From assembly GCF_051251695.1 (NCBI RefSeq), contig NZ_JBPOEU010000011.1, positions 76,356-140,355 on the forward strand: a stretch of DNA of 64,000 nt. The letters run 5' to 3'. The stretch comes from Maritalea sp051251695. GTDB lineage: Bacteria; Pseudomonadota; Alphaproteobacteria; Rhizobiales; Devosiaceae. Both the position numbers and the translations under genes were made by a program. Under the pieces are notes generated by a model, which worked only from the letters and a program-made list of their open reading frames with translations, was not told where the DNA came from and searched no databases. Position 1 is the first letter of the stretch; every line of letters starts with the position of its first letter. Below, one piece after another: positions 1-9,228 of this stretch.

Positions 1-852
1 AAACTAGCTGACTTTTCCATTGAGCGGCATGCCCCGGACATCAATGGTCCCGATAAGTATGTCAAATTTCTTGATCGAGTGGTTTCATCGCAAGCAGAAC
101 TCATCGCTAAATGGCAATTGCTGGGGTTCATTCATGGGGTCATGAACACAGACAATATGTCGGTTGCAGGCGAAACGATCGACTATGGACCCTGCGCTTT
201 TATGGACGAATATGACCCGGCGACGGTTTTTAGCTCCATCGACCAGTTCGCTCGTTATGCTTACCAAAATCAGCCACGCATTGCTCGATGGAACCTTGGT
301 GTTTTAGCTCAATCCATGTTGCCTATATTGAATGAGGACGAGGAAAAGGCCCTAGAAATCGCCCAAGCGAGCATTGATCAATTTGCCCCCCAATTCGATG
401 CGGCTTTCCGCACTGGTATGCTATCCAAGATCGGCATCAAAACCGAACAGGACAGTGACTTCGAACTGGCCGTTGAGTTGCTCAATGTTATGAAAGAAGC
501 GCGAGCTGATTACACCAACACATTCCGCGCGCTCTCAAGACTTAACTTGAAAAACCCCGAAATTGGAGCTGCTCAATTACCGCTCACTGAATGGATCAAT
601 AACTGGCTTCGACACACCGATGGCGGGGATCGTGTTGACCAGGAATTGATGCGATCCGTAAACCCAGCTTTCATCCCGCGCAATCATCGCGTTCAGGCCG
701 TGATTGATGCGGCGACGGAAGGTGACTTTACGCTGTTCGAGGAACTGATGAGTGTTTTAAAAACACCTTATCAAGATCAACCGGTTCACCACGCCTATAG
801 CCTGCCACCAGAACCTGATGAACGCGTACATCAAACATTTTGTGGGACTTAA
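1..852 (+). CDS. selO: Protein adenylyltransferase SelO (YdiU family), C-terminal part; 5' end outside window
   Basis: The frame is open from base 1, so the gene starts upstream and only about 283 C-terminal residues are here. SelO is a pseudokinase-fold enzyme that transfers AMP from ATP to protein hydroxyl groups and is linked to redox homeostasis. The visible part has the family hallmarks: a segment reading HGVMNTDN followed by TIDYGPCAFMD, which correspond to the metal-binding Asn and the DFG-like Asp of the kinase fold, then YQNQP and RWNL. An in-frame GTG at 79 lies inside this conserved block and is not the start. The gene ends in TAA at 850-852, 60 bp before an amino-acid permease on the same strand. 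The family is certain; substrates are unknown. Confidence 0.95.
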   Translation, partial: KLADFSIERHAPDINGPDKYVKFLDRVVSSQAELIAKWQLLGFIHGVMNTDNMSVAGETIDYGPCAFMDEYDPATVFSSIDQFARYAYQNQPRIARWNLGVLAQSMLPILNEDEEKALEIAQASIDQFAPQFDAAFRTGMLSKIGIKTEQDSDFELAVELLNVMKEARADYTNTFRALSRLNLKNPEIGAAQLPLTEWINNWLRHTDGGDRVDQELMRSVNPAFIPRNHRVQAVIDAATEGDFTLFEELMSVLKTPYQDQPVHHAYSLPPEPDERVHQTFCGT

Positions 853-912
853 TATGGATCAACTGCTCGTTCTATTTGTGGAGTAGGATACAGTTTTTAA
901 AGGGATAGCCAC

Positions 913-2136
913 GTGCGAACCATTAAAAACGATCCAGTAAAACTCAAGCGCTCCTTATCACTCCCCATGCTGGTTTTTTACGGTGTGGGCGTGACCGTTG
1001 GGGCAGGCATTTTTGCCCTTATCGGCGAGATTGTTGGCATCGCGGGTTCTCAAGCCCCATTGGCATTTCTTATCGCCGGCTTTATCGCGGCGGCAACAGG
1101 CCTCTCCTATGCCAAGTTGGCTTCCCTTTATCCACGCGCAGGCGGCGAAGCCGTTTTCGTAAAAGTCGGGCTTGGGCCACTTTTAGGGCGTTTGGTCGGT
1201 CTTGGCGTTGTTGCAACCGCTATCATATCAAGCGCCGTGGTTTCGCTTGCATTCGCGGGTTATTTTCAACAATTGGTCGATATTCCGACACCGCTTATCA
1301 CCAGCGTTGTTGTCATCTCGCTTGCAGGTATCGCATGGCTTGGTGTGCGAGAGAGCGTGATATTTGCGGCGGTTATTACTGTATTGGAACTGGGCACGCT
1401 CGCTTATATTTGTTGGCTCGGCTTCCCCCATCTTGACGTAAACACTGTTTTCACGGTGAACCTCAATCTGTTTGCGCCCAACACCCAAGTCTTTGCGCTT
1501 ACTTCTGCGGCGATGATCGCGTTTTTTGCCTTTATCGGCTTTGAAGATATCGAGAATATGGCAGAGGAAACAACAAATCCTCGCGCAACCGTTCCACGCG
1601 CCATTTTGATCACCCTATCGATAACGATCGTTATTTACATGTTGGTCGCGCTTGTTGCTGTCAACAGTGTGGACATTTCAAAACTAGCACAAAGCGACGC
1701 ACCAATTGCTGACTTGTACAGTGCGTTGTCAGGCAGAGATGGCGATATCATCGCAGCGATTGCCACCACGGCGATGGTCAATGGCATATTGGTGCAAATC
1801 GTCATGGCGGCTCGCGTTTTGTACGGCATGGCGAATGAAAAGCTTGTGCCTCAACTGTTTGCACATCTTGACCCCAAGCGCCAAACCCCGAGCTTTTCCA
1901 CCTGGTTTGTGGCAGCGATGACGATTGTTTTGGCGTTGAGCTTTCCGCTCGTCCATCTAGCAAGAGTGACAAGCGTGATCATACTTTGTGTTTTTGTGCT
2001 CGTTAATTTCTCACTCTGGCGCATTGGCGGCAGTAAAGAACACGCTGCAGAACTCAAAAATTGGAAATGGCTGGGTTTATTCGGCGCTATAATTTCTGCC
2101 GCCCTGTTGGTGAGCGAAGCTGTCAACTTCCTTTGA
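913..2136 (+). CDS. APC-superfamily amino acid permease
   Basis: A 407-aa integral membrane protein with about 12 hydrophobic segments over its whole length. The N-terminal half has the amino acid/polyamine/organocation signature: GVTVGAGIF in the first helix, then SYAKLASLYPRAGGEAVFV after helix 2. FIGFEDIENMAEET near residues 207-220 matches the helix-6 region of this family. It should be a secondary transporter in the inner membrane; the substrate cannot be assigned. It uses a GTG start at 913 preceded by AAAGGGAT. It lies downstream of selO on the same strand and ends 12 bp from the convergent methyltransferase-like gene. Confidence 0.9.
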   Translation: MRTIKNDPVKLKRSLSLPMLVFYGVGVTVGAGIFALIGEIVGIAGSQAPLAFLIAGFIAAATGLSYAKLASLYPRAGGEAVFVKVGLGPLLGRLVGLGVVATAIISSAVVSLAFAGYFQQLVDIPTPLITSVVVISLAGIAWLGVRESVIFAAVITVLELGTLAYICWLGFPHLDVNTVFTVNLNLFAPNTQVFALTSAAMIAFFAFIGFEDIENMAEETTNPRATVPRAILITLSITIVIYMLVALVAVNSVDISKLAQSDAPIADLYSALSGRDGDIIAAIATTAMVNGILVQIVMAARVLYGMANEKLVPQLFAHLDPKRQTPSFSTWFVAAMTIVLALSFPLVHLARVTSVIILCVFVLVNFSLWRIGGSKEHAAELKNWKWLGLFGAIISAALLVSEAVNFL

Positions 2137-2148
2137 CCTAAGAATATT

Positions 2149-2772
2149 TTACTGCACGCGCTCAAAGAGATATGCGAACGGCGATTTCGTATAGGCAATA
2201 CCGCGACCTGACGCGATAAGTGTTTCGCGGGTGATGGTTTGGGGTTTCTTGGGAACCATATACAGATCAAGATTATCGCGGGAAACCTTGTATCCGTCCT
2301 TATTGGTCTCGACCACACCAGCAAACCTAAAACGCGGATCGAGCGCTGCGAGAGCAGCGTCGCCATGGCTTGAATTGACCAACAGGGTTCCCCCGATACG
2401 CAGGAAGTGTCCACACGCCTCAGATATGAACCCAGCATAAAGCGAAATCAGCAGATCAAAGTGTTGATCCGCCAATTCAAGATCATAATAGTCGCCGTGC
2501 TTGAATTGAAACTGCGCATCAGCACTGCCGCCATTCTCGGAAATGATCTGACGAACCCCATCAATATCGGCGAAGAATTTTGCCGCCCTTTTGTCCATAT
2601 CCGCATAGGTCACATCATCAAAGACAAACGATGGCGCTACATCGACATAGCTCCCTGCATAAAGGACTTTCGTCGCGGGAATGACCTCACCAATGGCTTG
2701 AAACAGCCGTAGCCGATCGCCTTTATGCTGATCTTGCTTTTCCCAAAGTATTTGGGTTTTCGTCTGGCTCAT
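2149..2772 (-). CDS. Putative class I SAM-dependent methyltransferase-like protein
   Basis: About 207 aa. I place the start at ATG 2772 because it forms an ATGA overlap with the stop of the upstream oxidoreductase gene; the longer frame would intrude far into that gene. The layout resembles a Rossmann methyltransferase: VLYAGSYVDVAP near residue 35 in place of the usual glycine-rich loop, an acidic DVTYADMD strand end, HGDYYDL, then HFDLLISLYAGF (motif IV-like) and LRIGGTLLVNSS (post-IV). The SAM-binding loop is atypical, so catalysis is inferred and not shown. Translational coupling suggests function with the FAD oxidoreductase. Confidence 0.55.
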   Translation of the reverse strand: MSQTKTQILWEKQDQHKGDRLRLFQAIGEVIPATKVLYAGSYVDVAPSFVFDDVTYADMDKRAAKFFADIDGVRQIISENGGSADAQFQFKHGDYYDLELADQHFDLLISLYAGFISEACGHFLRIGGTLLVNSSHGDAALAALDPRFRFAGVVETNKDGYKVSRDNLDLYMVPKKPQTITRETLIASGRGIAYTKSPFAYLFERVQ

Positions 2773-3713
2773 ACCATCACCTCCGGCAACGCGCCCCACC
2801 GCTCCATCGCCAATTCGTGCAGCATCATCTCCACGCAAAATCCACCTTCTGCAACTGCTGCAGCGATACCACTAAACCCAATACGGGCGTCGCCTACCAC
2901 GTAAAGGCCGGGGATGTTGGTTGTCCCTGACGCACCTGCAAGCTCTTTCATGCCCCAATCGTTCTCCTCGGTTGGAATGACGCCGAGCTGCTCGGCAAAG
3001 TTGGTCGCGGGCGAAGAAAATTCCTCTACCACAAAGCCACTTTGGCGCACGACCTTGCGGCCACCTTCAAGTTCGACATGGGTCAATTTGCCGTCGGTCG
3101 AAATGAGCGCTTCTACCTTGCTCTCCTCAACGGGCACGCCTTTTGACACGAGCTCTGCCTTGGTATGATCATCCAACGCTTTACCGTTGGTGAACACCAC
3201 AAGGTCTTTCGACCAAACCCGCATCATAGGCACGAAGTGCTGAACTACACTGTGCCCGAATATGGCCAGCGCTTCATCTTTATGTTCAAAGCCGTCACAA
3301 AATGGGCATGGATAAACGGACTTTCCATAAACAGCTTCAAGGCCCGGCAATTCCAACTCCGCCAGATTGTCCTTATGCCCGGTTGCGATCAACATCTTCT
3401 TCCCATGCAATATTCGACCATCCATCAACGTTGCGGAAAATCCTGAGGGTGTCCGCGCAACGTTGGTCACACGGTCTTTAACATAATCGACCGTCGTGTA
3501 TTTTTTCAGCTGGTCTTTTGCGACAGTTAAAATCTCACTTGGATGAGCACCATCCCGCGTCAAGAAACCGTGTGAAGCGGTGGTGACAAAATTCCGAGGA
3601 TCTTCAGCGTTGATGAAGGCTGTTTTCAGTCTGGTGCGCCCAGCCATTAAAGCTGCTGATTGGCCTGCAGGTCCGCCCCCGATAATGATAAGATCGAATT
3701 GAGTTTCGTTCAT
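2769..3713 (-). CDS. FAD-dependent pyridine nucleotide-disulfide oxidoreductase (thioredoxin-reductase-like)
   Basis: A 314-aa protein the size of low-Mr thioredoxin reductase. It starts with the FAD-binding dinucleotide motif IIGGGPAGQSAAL (residues 10-22). A redox CPFCDG motif lies near 137-142, where genuine TrxB has CATCDG or a close variant. GLYVVGDAR near 275 is the second FAD-binding signature. The NADPH-domain nucleotide motif reads AIFGHSVVQHF and lacks the classical GxGxxA/G, so pyridine nucleotide use may differ. It is better called a TrxB-like oxidoreductase than trxB. It is coupled by ATGA to the downstream methyltransferase-like gene and divergent from an AraC-family regulator that could control it. 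Confidence 0.85.
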   Translation of the reverse strand: MNETQFDLIIIGGGPAGQSAALMAGRTRLKTAFINAEDPRNFVTTASHGFLTRDGAHPSEILTVAKDQLKKYTTVDYVKDRVTNVARTPSGFSATLMDGRILHGKKMLIATGHKDNLAELELPGLEAVYGKSVYPCPFCDGFEHKDEALAIFGHSVVQHFVPMMRVWSKDLVVFTNGKALDDHTKAELVSKGVPVEESKVEALISTDGKLTHVELEGGRKVVRQSGFVVEEFSSPATNFAEQLGVIPTEENDWGMKELAGASGTTNIPGLYVVGDARIGFSGIAAAVAEGGFCVEMMLHELAMERWGALPEVMV

Positions 3714-3810
3714 AGTAACCTCTGAATTATTGCTCGCTATGAAACTAATTTAGGCGAATTCACTTGTTTGCTTTAGAGCGTCGATTTGGGTATTATCGGC
3801 TGATCTTACG
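3714..3810. promoter_or_regulatory. Divergent promoter region between the TrxB-like gene and araC-family gene
   Basis: This 97-bp AT-rich gap separates the start codons of two divergent genes, so both promoters should lie here or slightly inside the genes. No clear inverted repeat is visible. Placement is inferred from gene orientation only. Confidence 0.4.
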
Positions 3811-4662
3811 ATGTATCGGAAATGTCCATTGTCCAACCCTTCTAAACCAGAACCAGCGCCACATCCGCTATGCTATGTGATCCATGAAACGGCGGCTGTA
3901 ACAAACCCCGCGCCGGTAACCGTACACGCAGAGCATGGTTTGCTTTTTGCACTTGATGGCTGGTTTACCATGGAACAACGCTACGAGGCATTGTCATTGC
4001 CCGGCAGCGTCACCATTGTTCCCGCGGGCGTGCCGCATCGACCGCTTGCGGGGGAGAATCTTGATTATTGGTTGCTGGGGTTTTCGGCTGGCGGATTTGG
4101 ATTTGATGAAACACAGGCTGTTATGCGTCCGTTTGCGGATGTTCGCTTAGGGGCGATGCCGGTTATTTCACTCTCCGAAGAGGCGCAAAAATCAATACAG
4201 GTTTGGTTTAGAACGCTTGCAAGTGAAACCGAACATCAAACAGCAGAAAGCACAGATGTGCAGCGCAGTTTGATCACGTTGATATTGGCGGAAACAGCAA
4301 GAGCCACTCCAGCAATGGGCGATGACGCAACCGGATCAAAGCTGGTCGCACAGGCGCTACGTTTCATCCAACAACATAGTTTTACGCCAATTTCTCTGAC
4401 CGACGTTGCAGATGCTGTGGGGCGCACCGCCCCCCATGTCGCGGCGAGTGTAAAGAGTGAGACCGGATTTACCGTCGGCACTTGGATCGCATCTGCCCGC
4501 GTCGCAAAAGCCGCTCAGCTTTTACAGCACACGGACTTAGCCGTTGATCAAATCGCACCCCATGTTGGGTGGCAAGACACTACCCATTTCATTCGTCAGT
4601 TCCGCAAGATTTACAGCACCACACCAGCCGCTTGGCGGAAGAAGGTCAAATATCAAATCTGA
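3811..4662 (+). CDS. AraC-family transcriptional regulator
   Basis: A 283-aa protein with an N-terminal cupin-like sensor region (roughly residues 20-110, including a VPAGVPHRPLAG turn). Two C-terminal helix-turn-helix units span about 185-280: SLTDVADAVGRTAPHVAASVKSETG, then the second HTH ending in HVGWQDTTHFIRQFRKIYSTTPAAWR, the standard AraC signature. It is expected to bind DNA in the cytoplasm. The divergent redox/methyltransferase operon is the most likely target, by the usual layout of AraC regulators. No strong ribosome binding site precedes ATG 3811, so the start is less certain than the family. Confidence 0.9.
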   Translation: MYRKCPLSNPSKPEPAPHPLCYVIHETAAVTNPAPVTVHAEHGLLFALDGWFTMEQRYEALSLPGSVTIVPAGVPHRPLAGENLDYWLLGFSAGGFGFDETQAVMRPFADVRLGAMPVISLSEEAQKSIQVWFRTLASETEHQTAESTDVQRSLITLILAETARATPAMGDDATGSKLVAQALRFIQQHSFTPISLTDVADAVGRTAPHVAASVKSETGFTVGTWIASARVAKAAQLLQHTDLAVDQIAPHVGWQDTTHFIRQFRKIYSTTPAAWRKKVKYQI

Positions 4663-4768
4663 CCTTCCATTGGAGTTTGCCTATCGGGTCACGGTCTCGC
4701 GAAAGCCGTCTCTTGGTGTGAGAGTGACAATCTCTTAGTCCACAACAATCCTGTTTTAGTAGTTTGAT

Positions 4769-6196
4769 CTAAGTCGCTTTTGTCATCAGTACTTTGCGCG
4801 GATCAAGATGGGCGGCGACGGACACATTGATTTTGAGTTTGCAGTAATAATACAGCAACGCAGAACGAATAATCTGGGACGTAGCGGTGCCAACCGCTGC
4901 GCCCAAAATGCCTAAATGAGGCACTAGGGATACGGACACCGCTATATTGATGATCAGCGAATAGGCGGCGATCAACACGTTGAGGCGTTCTCGACCGACC
5001 ACGATCAACAGGTTCGATGCCTGCCCCACCACAGACTTTCCGATAAGACCAATGCCGATGGCCAGCATAATCACTTGCCCATAGGCAAACTCTTCGCCGA
5101 AAAGCGACAGCAAAAACGGCCCAGCGGCCAACGTGGCCAGCACTGCTGGAATGGTGAGCCAGAAAGTCCAAGTCGACGCCATGTGAACGCGGGTTTGAAG
5201 TTCAGTTTTATCGCCCTCTGCATTGGCCAGCGAGAATTCACGGGCGAACACCATCATAAAGGCGTAGTGAATGAAGCCGGCGATCGCCATGCATTTAAGG
5301 GCCGCGAAGTAGACCGACACATCCTCAGACGGCACCATGAAGCCCAGAATGACGATGTCTGACCAGTAAAGCAGCTCTTCAACGCCAGTGACCACGACCA
5401 AAGGCAGCGCGGCGTAAATCCAATATTTGCGCAAACGCTTACGGTGACTCAGGCTGGTTTTTGGCTTGATGCGTTTGACGTGGAGTTTGATGAATATGGC
5501 TTCAAGGCTGATTAGAAACAGGGTGACGCCAACGGTTGTTGCCAACGCAAGTTCCGCTGTCAATGCGATACCGTTCATGCTCATCACAAACAGACTAGCC
5601 ATGACAATAATTGGCCTAATAATGAACCCGGGCACGATGGCCATCATGTACCAACCGATGCCGCGCGCCACGCCTTCAATGTAAAGTTCGAGCGCCAAAA
5701 TGGGCAGGCCAACGGCGAGCACAATCGCAGAGCCGGTCATATTGTCGGCAAGCAAATCGCTGAAATAGTAAAGTGCAACGCCGCAAAGTAGCGCCGTGGT
5801 AAAACTTGTGACCAGCACAAATTTAAGACCGTTGCTCATGAAGCCATAGACGAGATCTTCGCGCATTCGGGTGGCATATTTGGGCAAAAAACGCACAGCA
5901 CTTTCTGAAAAACCCATCACCGAGATATGGGTTAGGATGACTTGCCAGGTCCAAAAAGTGACGAACACACCGTAATTTTCAATACCCAGACTTTTGGCCA
6001 GATAGATTTGGAAAATATAGGCAAGTCCTGCCGCCAATATGCGCGTCGCAAGGGCTGACATCGCCTGAATTACGGCTTGGAGTTGACCGACCCGCGCGAG
6101 CAGAGATTGCAACTGAAGGCGTAGGGTTTTGATCAAATCCTTGCGCCTTAACTTTTTGAGATTTTGCGGCGAATGTTCAAAATTTTCAAACGCCAT
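4769..6196 (-). CDS. Polysaccharide flippase-like membrane protein (Wzx/MATE-like fold)
   Basis: A 475-aa polytopic membrane protein with about 12-14 hydrophobic helices after a ~45-residue basic N-terminal tail. Segments such as YIFQIYLAKSLGIENYGVFVTFW and a C-terminal LGILGAAVGTATSQI are typical of the polysaccharide biosynthesis/flippase family, which moves lipid-linked oligosaccharides across the inner membrane. Its 5' end overlaps the upstream GNAT-like gene by 49 bp; a later start such as the Met near residue 46 is possible but would cut the first helix close. The pairing with a FemAB/CelD-like enzyme suggests an exopolysaccharide or envelope glycan role. The substrate is unknown. Confidence 0.85.
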   Translation of the reverse strand: MAFENFEHSPQNLKKLRRKDLIKTLRLQLQSLLARVGQLQAVIQAMSALATRILAAGLAYIFQIYLAKSLGIENYGVFVTFWTWQVILTHISVMGFSESAVRFLPKYATRMREDLVYGFMSNGLKFVLVTSFTTALLCGVALYYFSDLLADNMTGSAIVLAVGLPILALELYIEGVARGIGWYMMAIVPGFIIRPIIVMASLFVMSMNGIALTAELALATTVGVTLFLISLEAIFIKLHVKRIKPKTSLSHRKRLRKYWIYAALPLVVVTGVEELLYWSDIVILGFMVPSEDVSVYFAALKCMAIAGFIHYAFMMVFAREFSLANAEGDKTELQTRVHMASTWTFWLTIPAVLATLAAGPFLLSLFGEEFAYGQVIMLAIGIGLIGKSVVGQASNLLIVVGRERLNVLIAAYSLIINIAVSVSLVPHLGILGAAVGTATSQIIRSALLYYYCKLKINVSVAAHLDPRKVLMTKAT

Positions 6197-7389
6197 TCGC
6201 TCGGAAATGAGTTAAACAGCGTTTTTACTCTTGGGCGCAGAAGAATTTGCCAGACAACGCCGATCAAATAACCTTTTAAGGTTTTGACAAACACCCGACT
6301 TTGCAGCGGCAACTGATTATTGGACCAACTGTCTTTGTAACCTGCGGGCTCCGCCAACAAATCATATTTGTCCACGCCCGTTTCAATTGCCCATTTCAGT
6401 GCTTCTTCGATTTGAATTTTACCGACAGAATATTCGCTCATGCTCAATTCAAATGCGCCAATGTAAGAATAATAGTGGCCGTTTCGTAAAAACCCAACTT
6501 CGATGGCAACAGGATGGCCATCGACCTTCAACGCGCCAACAACTGCGCCCGAGCCGTTTTGACTATCGCCAAAAAGCGAGCTTACACATTGCTCAAGCCC
6601 GTCCATGTTTAGCTTCGCGTCATTGCGACCGCTTTGTTTTAACCAAGCCCGTTTCATCTGCAATGCCACCGCGACGAGCTCTGAATATTTGGGGTGGTCC
6701 GCAAAATAAGTGCGATACTCAACTTGCCCCAAACGAGCCAGTTTGTTCTTGCGTTTATTCCTGTTGCGGCGGGTCGATTTTGACGTGTTGGCCTGATATT
6801 GGGCAAAATCATCAAACTCAGCCAAATCAAAAATCGAAGCAACTTCATCGATCGGCGCTAGCCGACCTTTGCCTTGAACCAGACTTTGCAAAGGCGAGCC
6901 AACTGGTATTTTGGGCAGGCTCAGCAAATCATAGTCTGCCATCGTGCGGGCATCATCAACGAATTGCTCGACGTCCTTACGTCCCAAAATTTCTTTATCG
7001 ACCAAGATATTTGAATATTCGGCATGGGGTGACGTCAGGGGCAAAAGTGCTTTGGTACCAAGCGACAGTTTATCAATCATCATGGGCCAAACCGCCTGCA
7101 TTTCGCGGCCCTGCCATAGGGCGAAAATACACAATTGGGCGTTTGAATTCGCTCGGCCAACAGTACTCCACCAGCGGTAGCACCAGTCAAAAGTTTGAAA
7201 GAAGCAATGGTCGGTATTTGCCCGCAGTTCCAAATTTTGCCACTGCTCAGCCAACTCGGCAAAACGCTCTTCCTCGGTAATGCACTCGACCTGCATTGCC
7301 GACGTTCCATTAGACAAGGCGGAACCGCGTCTTGGATCAATTGATCCAGAAATTTCACTTTCGGACACTATATTTCGCACCAAACTCAT
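6148..7389 (-). CDS. GNAT-fold acetyltransferase of the CelD/BcsL (FemAB-like) type
   Basis: About 413 aa from the ATG at 7389; an upstream in-frame start at 7464 would add a poorly conserved-looking tail. The N-terminal half has TDHCFFQTFDWCYRWW and LPLTSPHAEYSN, and the C-terminal half has VAIEVGFLRNGHYYSYIGAF followed by SVGKIQIEEALKWAIE and YDLLAEPAGYKDSWS. This is the pattern of the 'Acetyltransf_6' family found in polysaccharide loci. A very basic patch (KSTRRNRNKRKNK) lies near residue 190. It is the first gene of a two-gene minus-strand unit with the flippase and probably modifies an envelope saccharide. That role is inferred from family and neighbour. Confidence 0.8.
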   Translation of the reverse strand: MSLVRNIVSESEISGSIDPRRGSALSNGTSAMQVECITEEERFAELAEQWQNLELRANTDHCFFQTFDWCYRWWSTVGRANSNAQLCIFALWQGREMQAVWPMMIDKLSLGTKALLPLTSPHAEYSNILVDKEILGRKDVEQFVDDARTMADYDLLSLPKIPVGSPLQSLVQGKGRLAPIDEVASIFDLAEFDDFAQYQANTSKSTRRNRNKRKNKLARLGQVEYRTYFADHPKYSELVAVALQMKRAWLKQSGRNDAKLNMDGLEQCVSSLFGDSQNGSGAVVGALKVDGHPVAIEVGFLRNGHYYSYIGAFELSMSEYSVGKIQIEEALKWAIETGVDKYDLLAEPAGYKDSWSNNQLPLQSRVFVKTLKGYLIGVVWQILLRPRVKTLFNSFPSEWRLKILNIRRKISKS

Positions 7390-7830
7390 AACAGGACCCA
7401 ACCACACACAGTTGAACTTTCGCTCACTGCGTCCAAATGGGCAGCGAAAAGATGAGCCGCCCAATTTTCAAATTCACATATACAAATGCCTGATCGCCAT
7501 CAAATTTGTGTTAAATTGCAGCTATTTGACAAAGCATGGTTACTAAATCCTTTCGCTCAAACTTACCCAAAAAAACCAAGGCAACTCTTACGCTGAGTGC
7601 TGGTCTGGGCCGTGCATAGCTAAGATATGTTGCTTCACTTGATGAGTAAAAGGAGTAATCGAAGCGCTATTTCAAGTTGAATTATCTAATTCATCTTAAC
7701 CGTTCCAATTAACTACACATAAAGAATTGCAAGGCTCGAGCCATGGATTTGGTCGAGTTTAAGGCCCCAACATGCTATCAATACTTTGTTAACCTTTGGC
7801 ATATTTGGGAATACTATTTTGCATCGCTTG
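7390..7830. other. Intergenic region, no gene recognised
   Basis: About 440 bp between divergent genes. It is AT-rich and should carry promoters for both sides. The only open frames are very short, such as a 12-codon frame at about 7650, and nothing supports a gene or RNA. Confidence 0.5.
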
Positions 7831-8583
7831 ATGAATACTATCATCGTTTTTGTTTTGACCTGCAGTGCCACAATGGCTGCTGATGCGGGCAAAATGCAGG
7901 ACTTGCGGTCTGACTTTGCTATGGTCGCCTATGGCTATGCGATTGACCAAATTTGCGACATCACGCCCAATGATCAAAAAGTTTCTTTTTTAGCCGACTA
8001 TATTGATGCGCGATGGTGGTTGTGGCGCGCCCGCACCGGTGTCGACAAAACGATTTCGAAAAAAATGGCCGAAAAGGCATGGAGTTTTACACAAGGTGGG
8101 CGCAAATGCGATGATAAATCGCAAGCCGAAATTGTCGCCGCACTGGCTATGCTCAAGGACTTTCCAACTAGAGCCGAAGCATTGTTTGGCACACCGTCGA
8201 AAAGCCTTTTGAACCCCAAACCCAACCAAAAACGCATCTTTGCGTCCTATCAATCTGCGCGATTGGGATGGATCATTGCTAAGAAATGCAACCCGGACAT
8301 AGAAGTTCAGCAAAAGCTTTATCAAGATTTGATGGACACGCGAAAACTAATGCTGAGCGTTTTCCGTCCCAATCAAATGGCTGGACTGGAAAAGGCGACA
8401 TCCGAAATGCATGTCTGGGGAACCATGGGGCAATGCACGGCCAAGCGGCTGGAATTTGCGGGAATGGCTGACGGGTTTTTGACCGAGTTGCGTGCAATCG
8501 CAAAAACTAAATTCGTTCAAGACCCTAAAACAAATGAAACTGAGCAGGCGACAAGCCTTACTGAAAACAATCAAAACTCATAA
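7831..8583 (+). CDS. Exported protein of unknown function
   Basis: About 250 aa from ATG 7831, chosen because it gives a compact signal peptide (MNTIIVFVLTCSATMAADA) with a plausible cleavage after AMAADA-like residues. A TTG at 7786 would bury the signal. The mature part is mixed and probably helical, with four or more cysteines (ICDIT, RKCDD, KKCNPD, MGQCTAK) that could form disulfides in the periplasm. I do not recognise a family. It lies 14 bp ahead of a DoxX-like membrane protein gene on the same strand, so the two are probably cotranscribed. Confidence 0.7.
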   Translation: MNTIIVFVLTCSATMAADAGKMQDLRSDFAMVAYGYAIDQICDITPNDQKVSFLADYIDARWWLWRARTGVDKTISKKMAEKAWSFTQGGRKCDDKSQAEIVAALAMLKDFPTRAEALFGTPSKSLLNPKPNQKRIFASYQSARLGWIIAKKCNPDIEVQQKLYQDLMDTRKLMLSVFRPNQMAGLEKATSEMHVWGTMGQCTAKRLEFAGMADGFLTELRAIAKTKFVQDPKTNETEQATSLTENNQNS

Positions 8584-8597
8584 AAGCGTAGAGACCT

Positions 8598-9191
8598 ATG
8601 ATGAACTTTAAATTTTTGACATCAAAAGCAATAACGTCCGGTTTCGTCCTCTACTGGATGGTGTTTTGGCTATTTAATGGCTTGGACAAATTTCTGAACC
8701 GTTCGACGGTGGGCGGGATAACCTGGTTTGGCAAAGATCGCAGTTGGCAGTTTGGCGTCTATCTTGAAAATTTAGGATTACCGCTGGACTATGTGCCGTC
8801 AATTTTGACGTTTGCGGGGTTTTGGGAACTCGCAATCGCGGTTGTTTTTCTGTCGGCTTTGAACATTATGCTGATTGCGGGGAAACGTGAACAGGAAGCC
8901 TCAGATCGGCTATTCGTGATCGGCCTGTTTCTTTCCACCCTTACATTTGTTGCATTTTGCGCTTTTGACACCGTTGTGGGCGATCGCGCTGAATTGTTGG
9001 AGCATAGCACCTACATTGCGGTGATTGCCGTATCATTTATCGGCATGGCCGTCGAAAACATGATTGCACGACAAAAGGAACTCGACCACGCTCGCACCCC
9101 GATTGATAGCAATCAAAATGCTAGTCCATCAATTGCGCAGCCGGAAAGGTCAGAATATTTAACAAATTCGGCCCATACTCCCGCGGAATAA
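8598..9191 (+). CDS. DoxX-like four-helix membrane protein
   Basis: A 197-aa protein with four hydrophobic helices (about residues 13-32, 66-90, 102-122 and 130-150) and a polar, probably cytoplasmic tail. The first helix ends in FNGLDKFLNR and helix 2 contains FAGFWELAIAVVFL, an arrangement seen in DoxX-type membrane proteins. No catalytic motif is visible. It sits between an exported protein gene 14 bp upstream and an acyltransferase gene downstream, so an envelope function is likely but not demonstrated. Confidence 0.65.
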   Translation: MMNFKFLTSKAITSGFVLYWMVFWLFNGLDKFLNRSTVGGITWFGKDRSWQFGVYLENLGLPLDYVPSILTFAGFWELAIAVVFLSALNIMLIAGKREQEASDRLFVIGLFLSTLTFVAFCAFDTVVGDRAELLEHSTYIAVIAVSFIGMAVENMIARQKELDHARTPIDSNQNASPSIAQPERSEYLTNSAHTPAE

Positions 9192-9228
9192 AGACGTGCG
9201 CCGAAAACTCGGCGTCGTCTAGCAATGT

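Noticed and set aside
79..852. A complete 257-aa gene starting at GTG 79
   Set aside because: The frame is open from base 1 and the preceding residues (LADFSIERHAPDING) match SelO, so it is a 5'-truncated gene.
6387..7280. A 297-aa plus-strand frame
   Set aside because: It is antisense to the GNAT-like gene and of low-quality composition.
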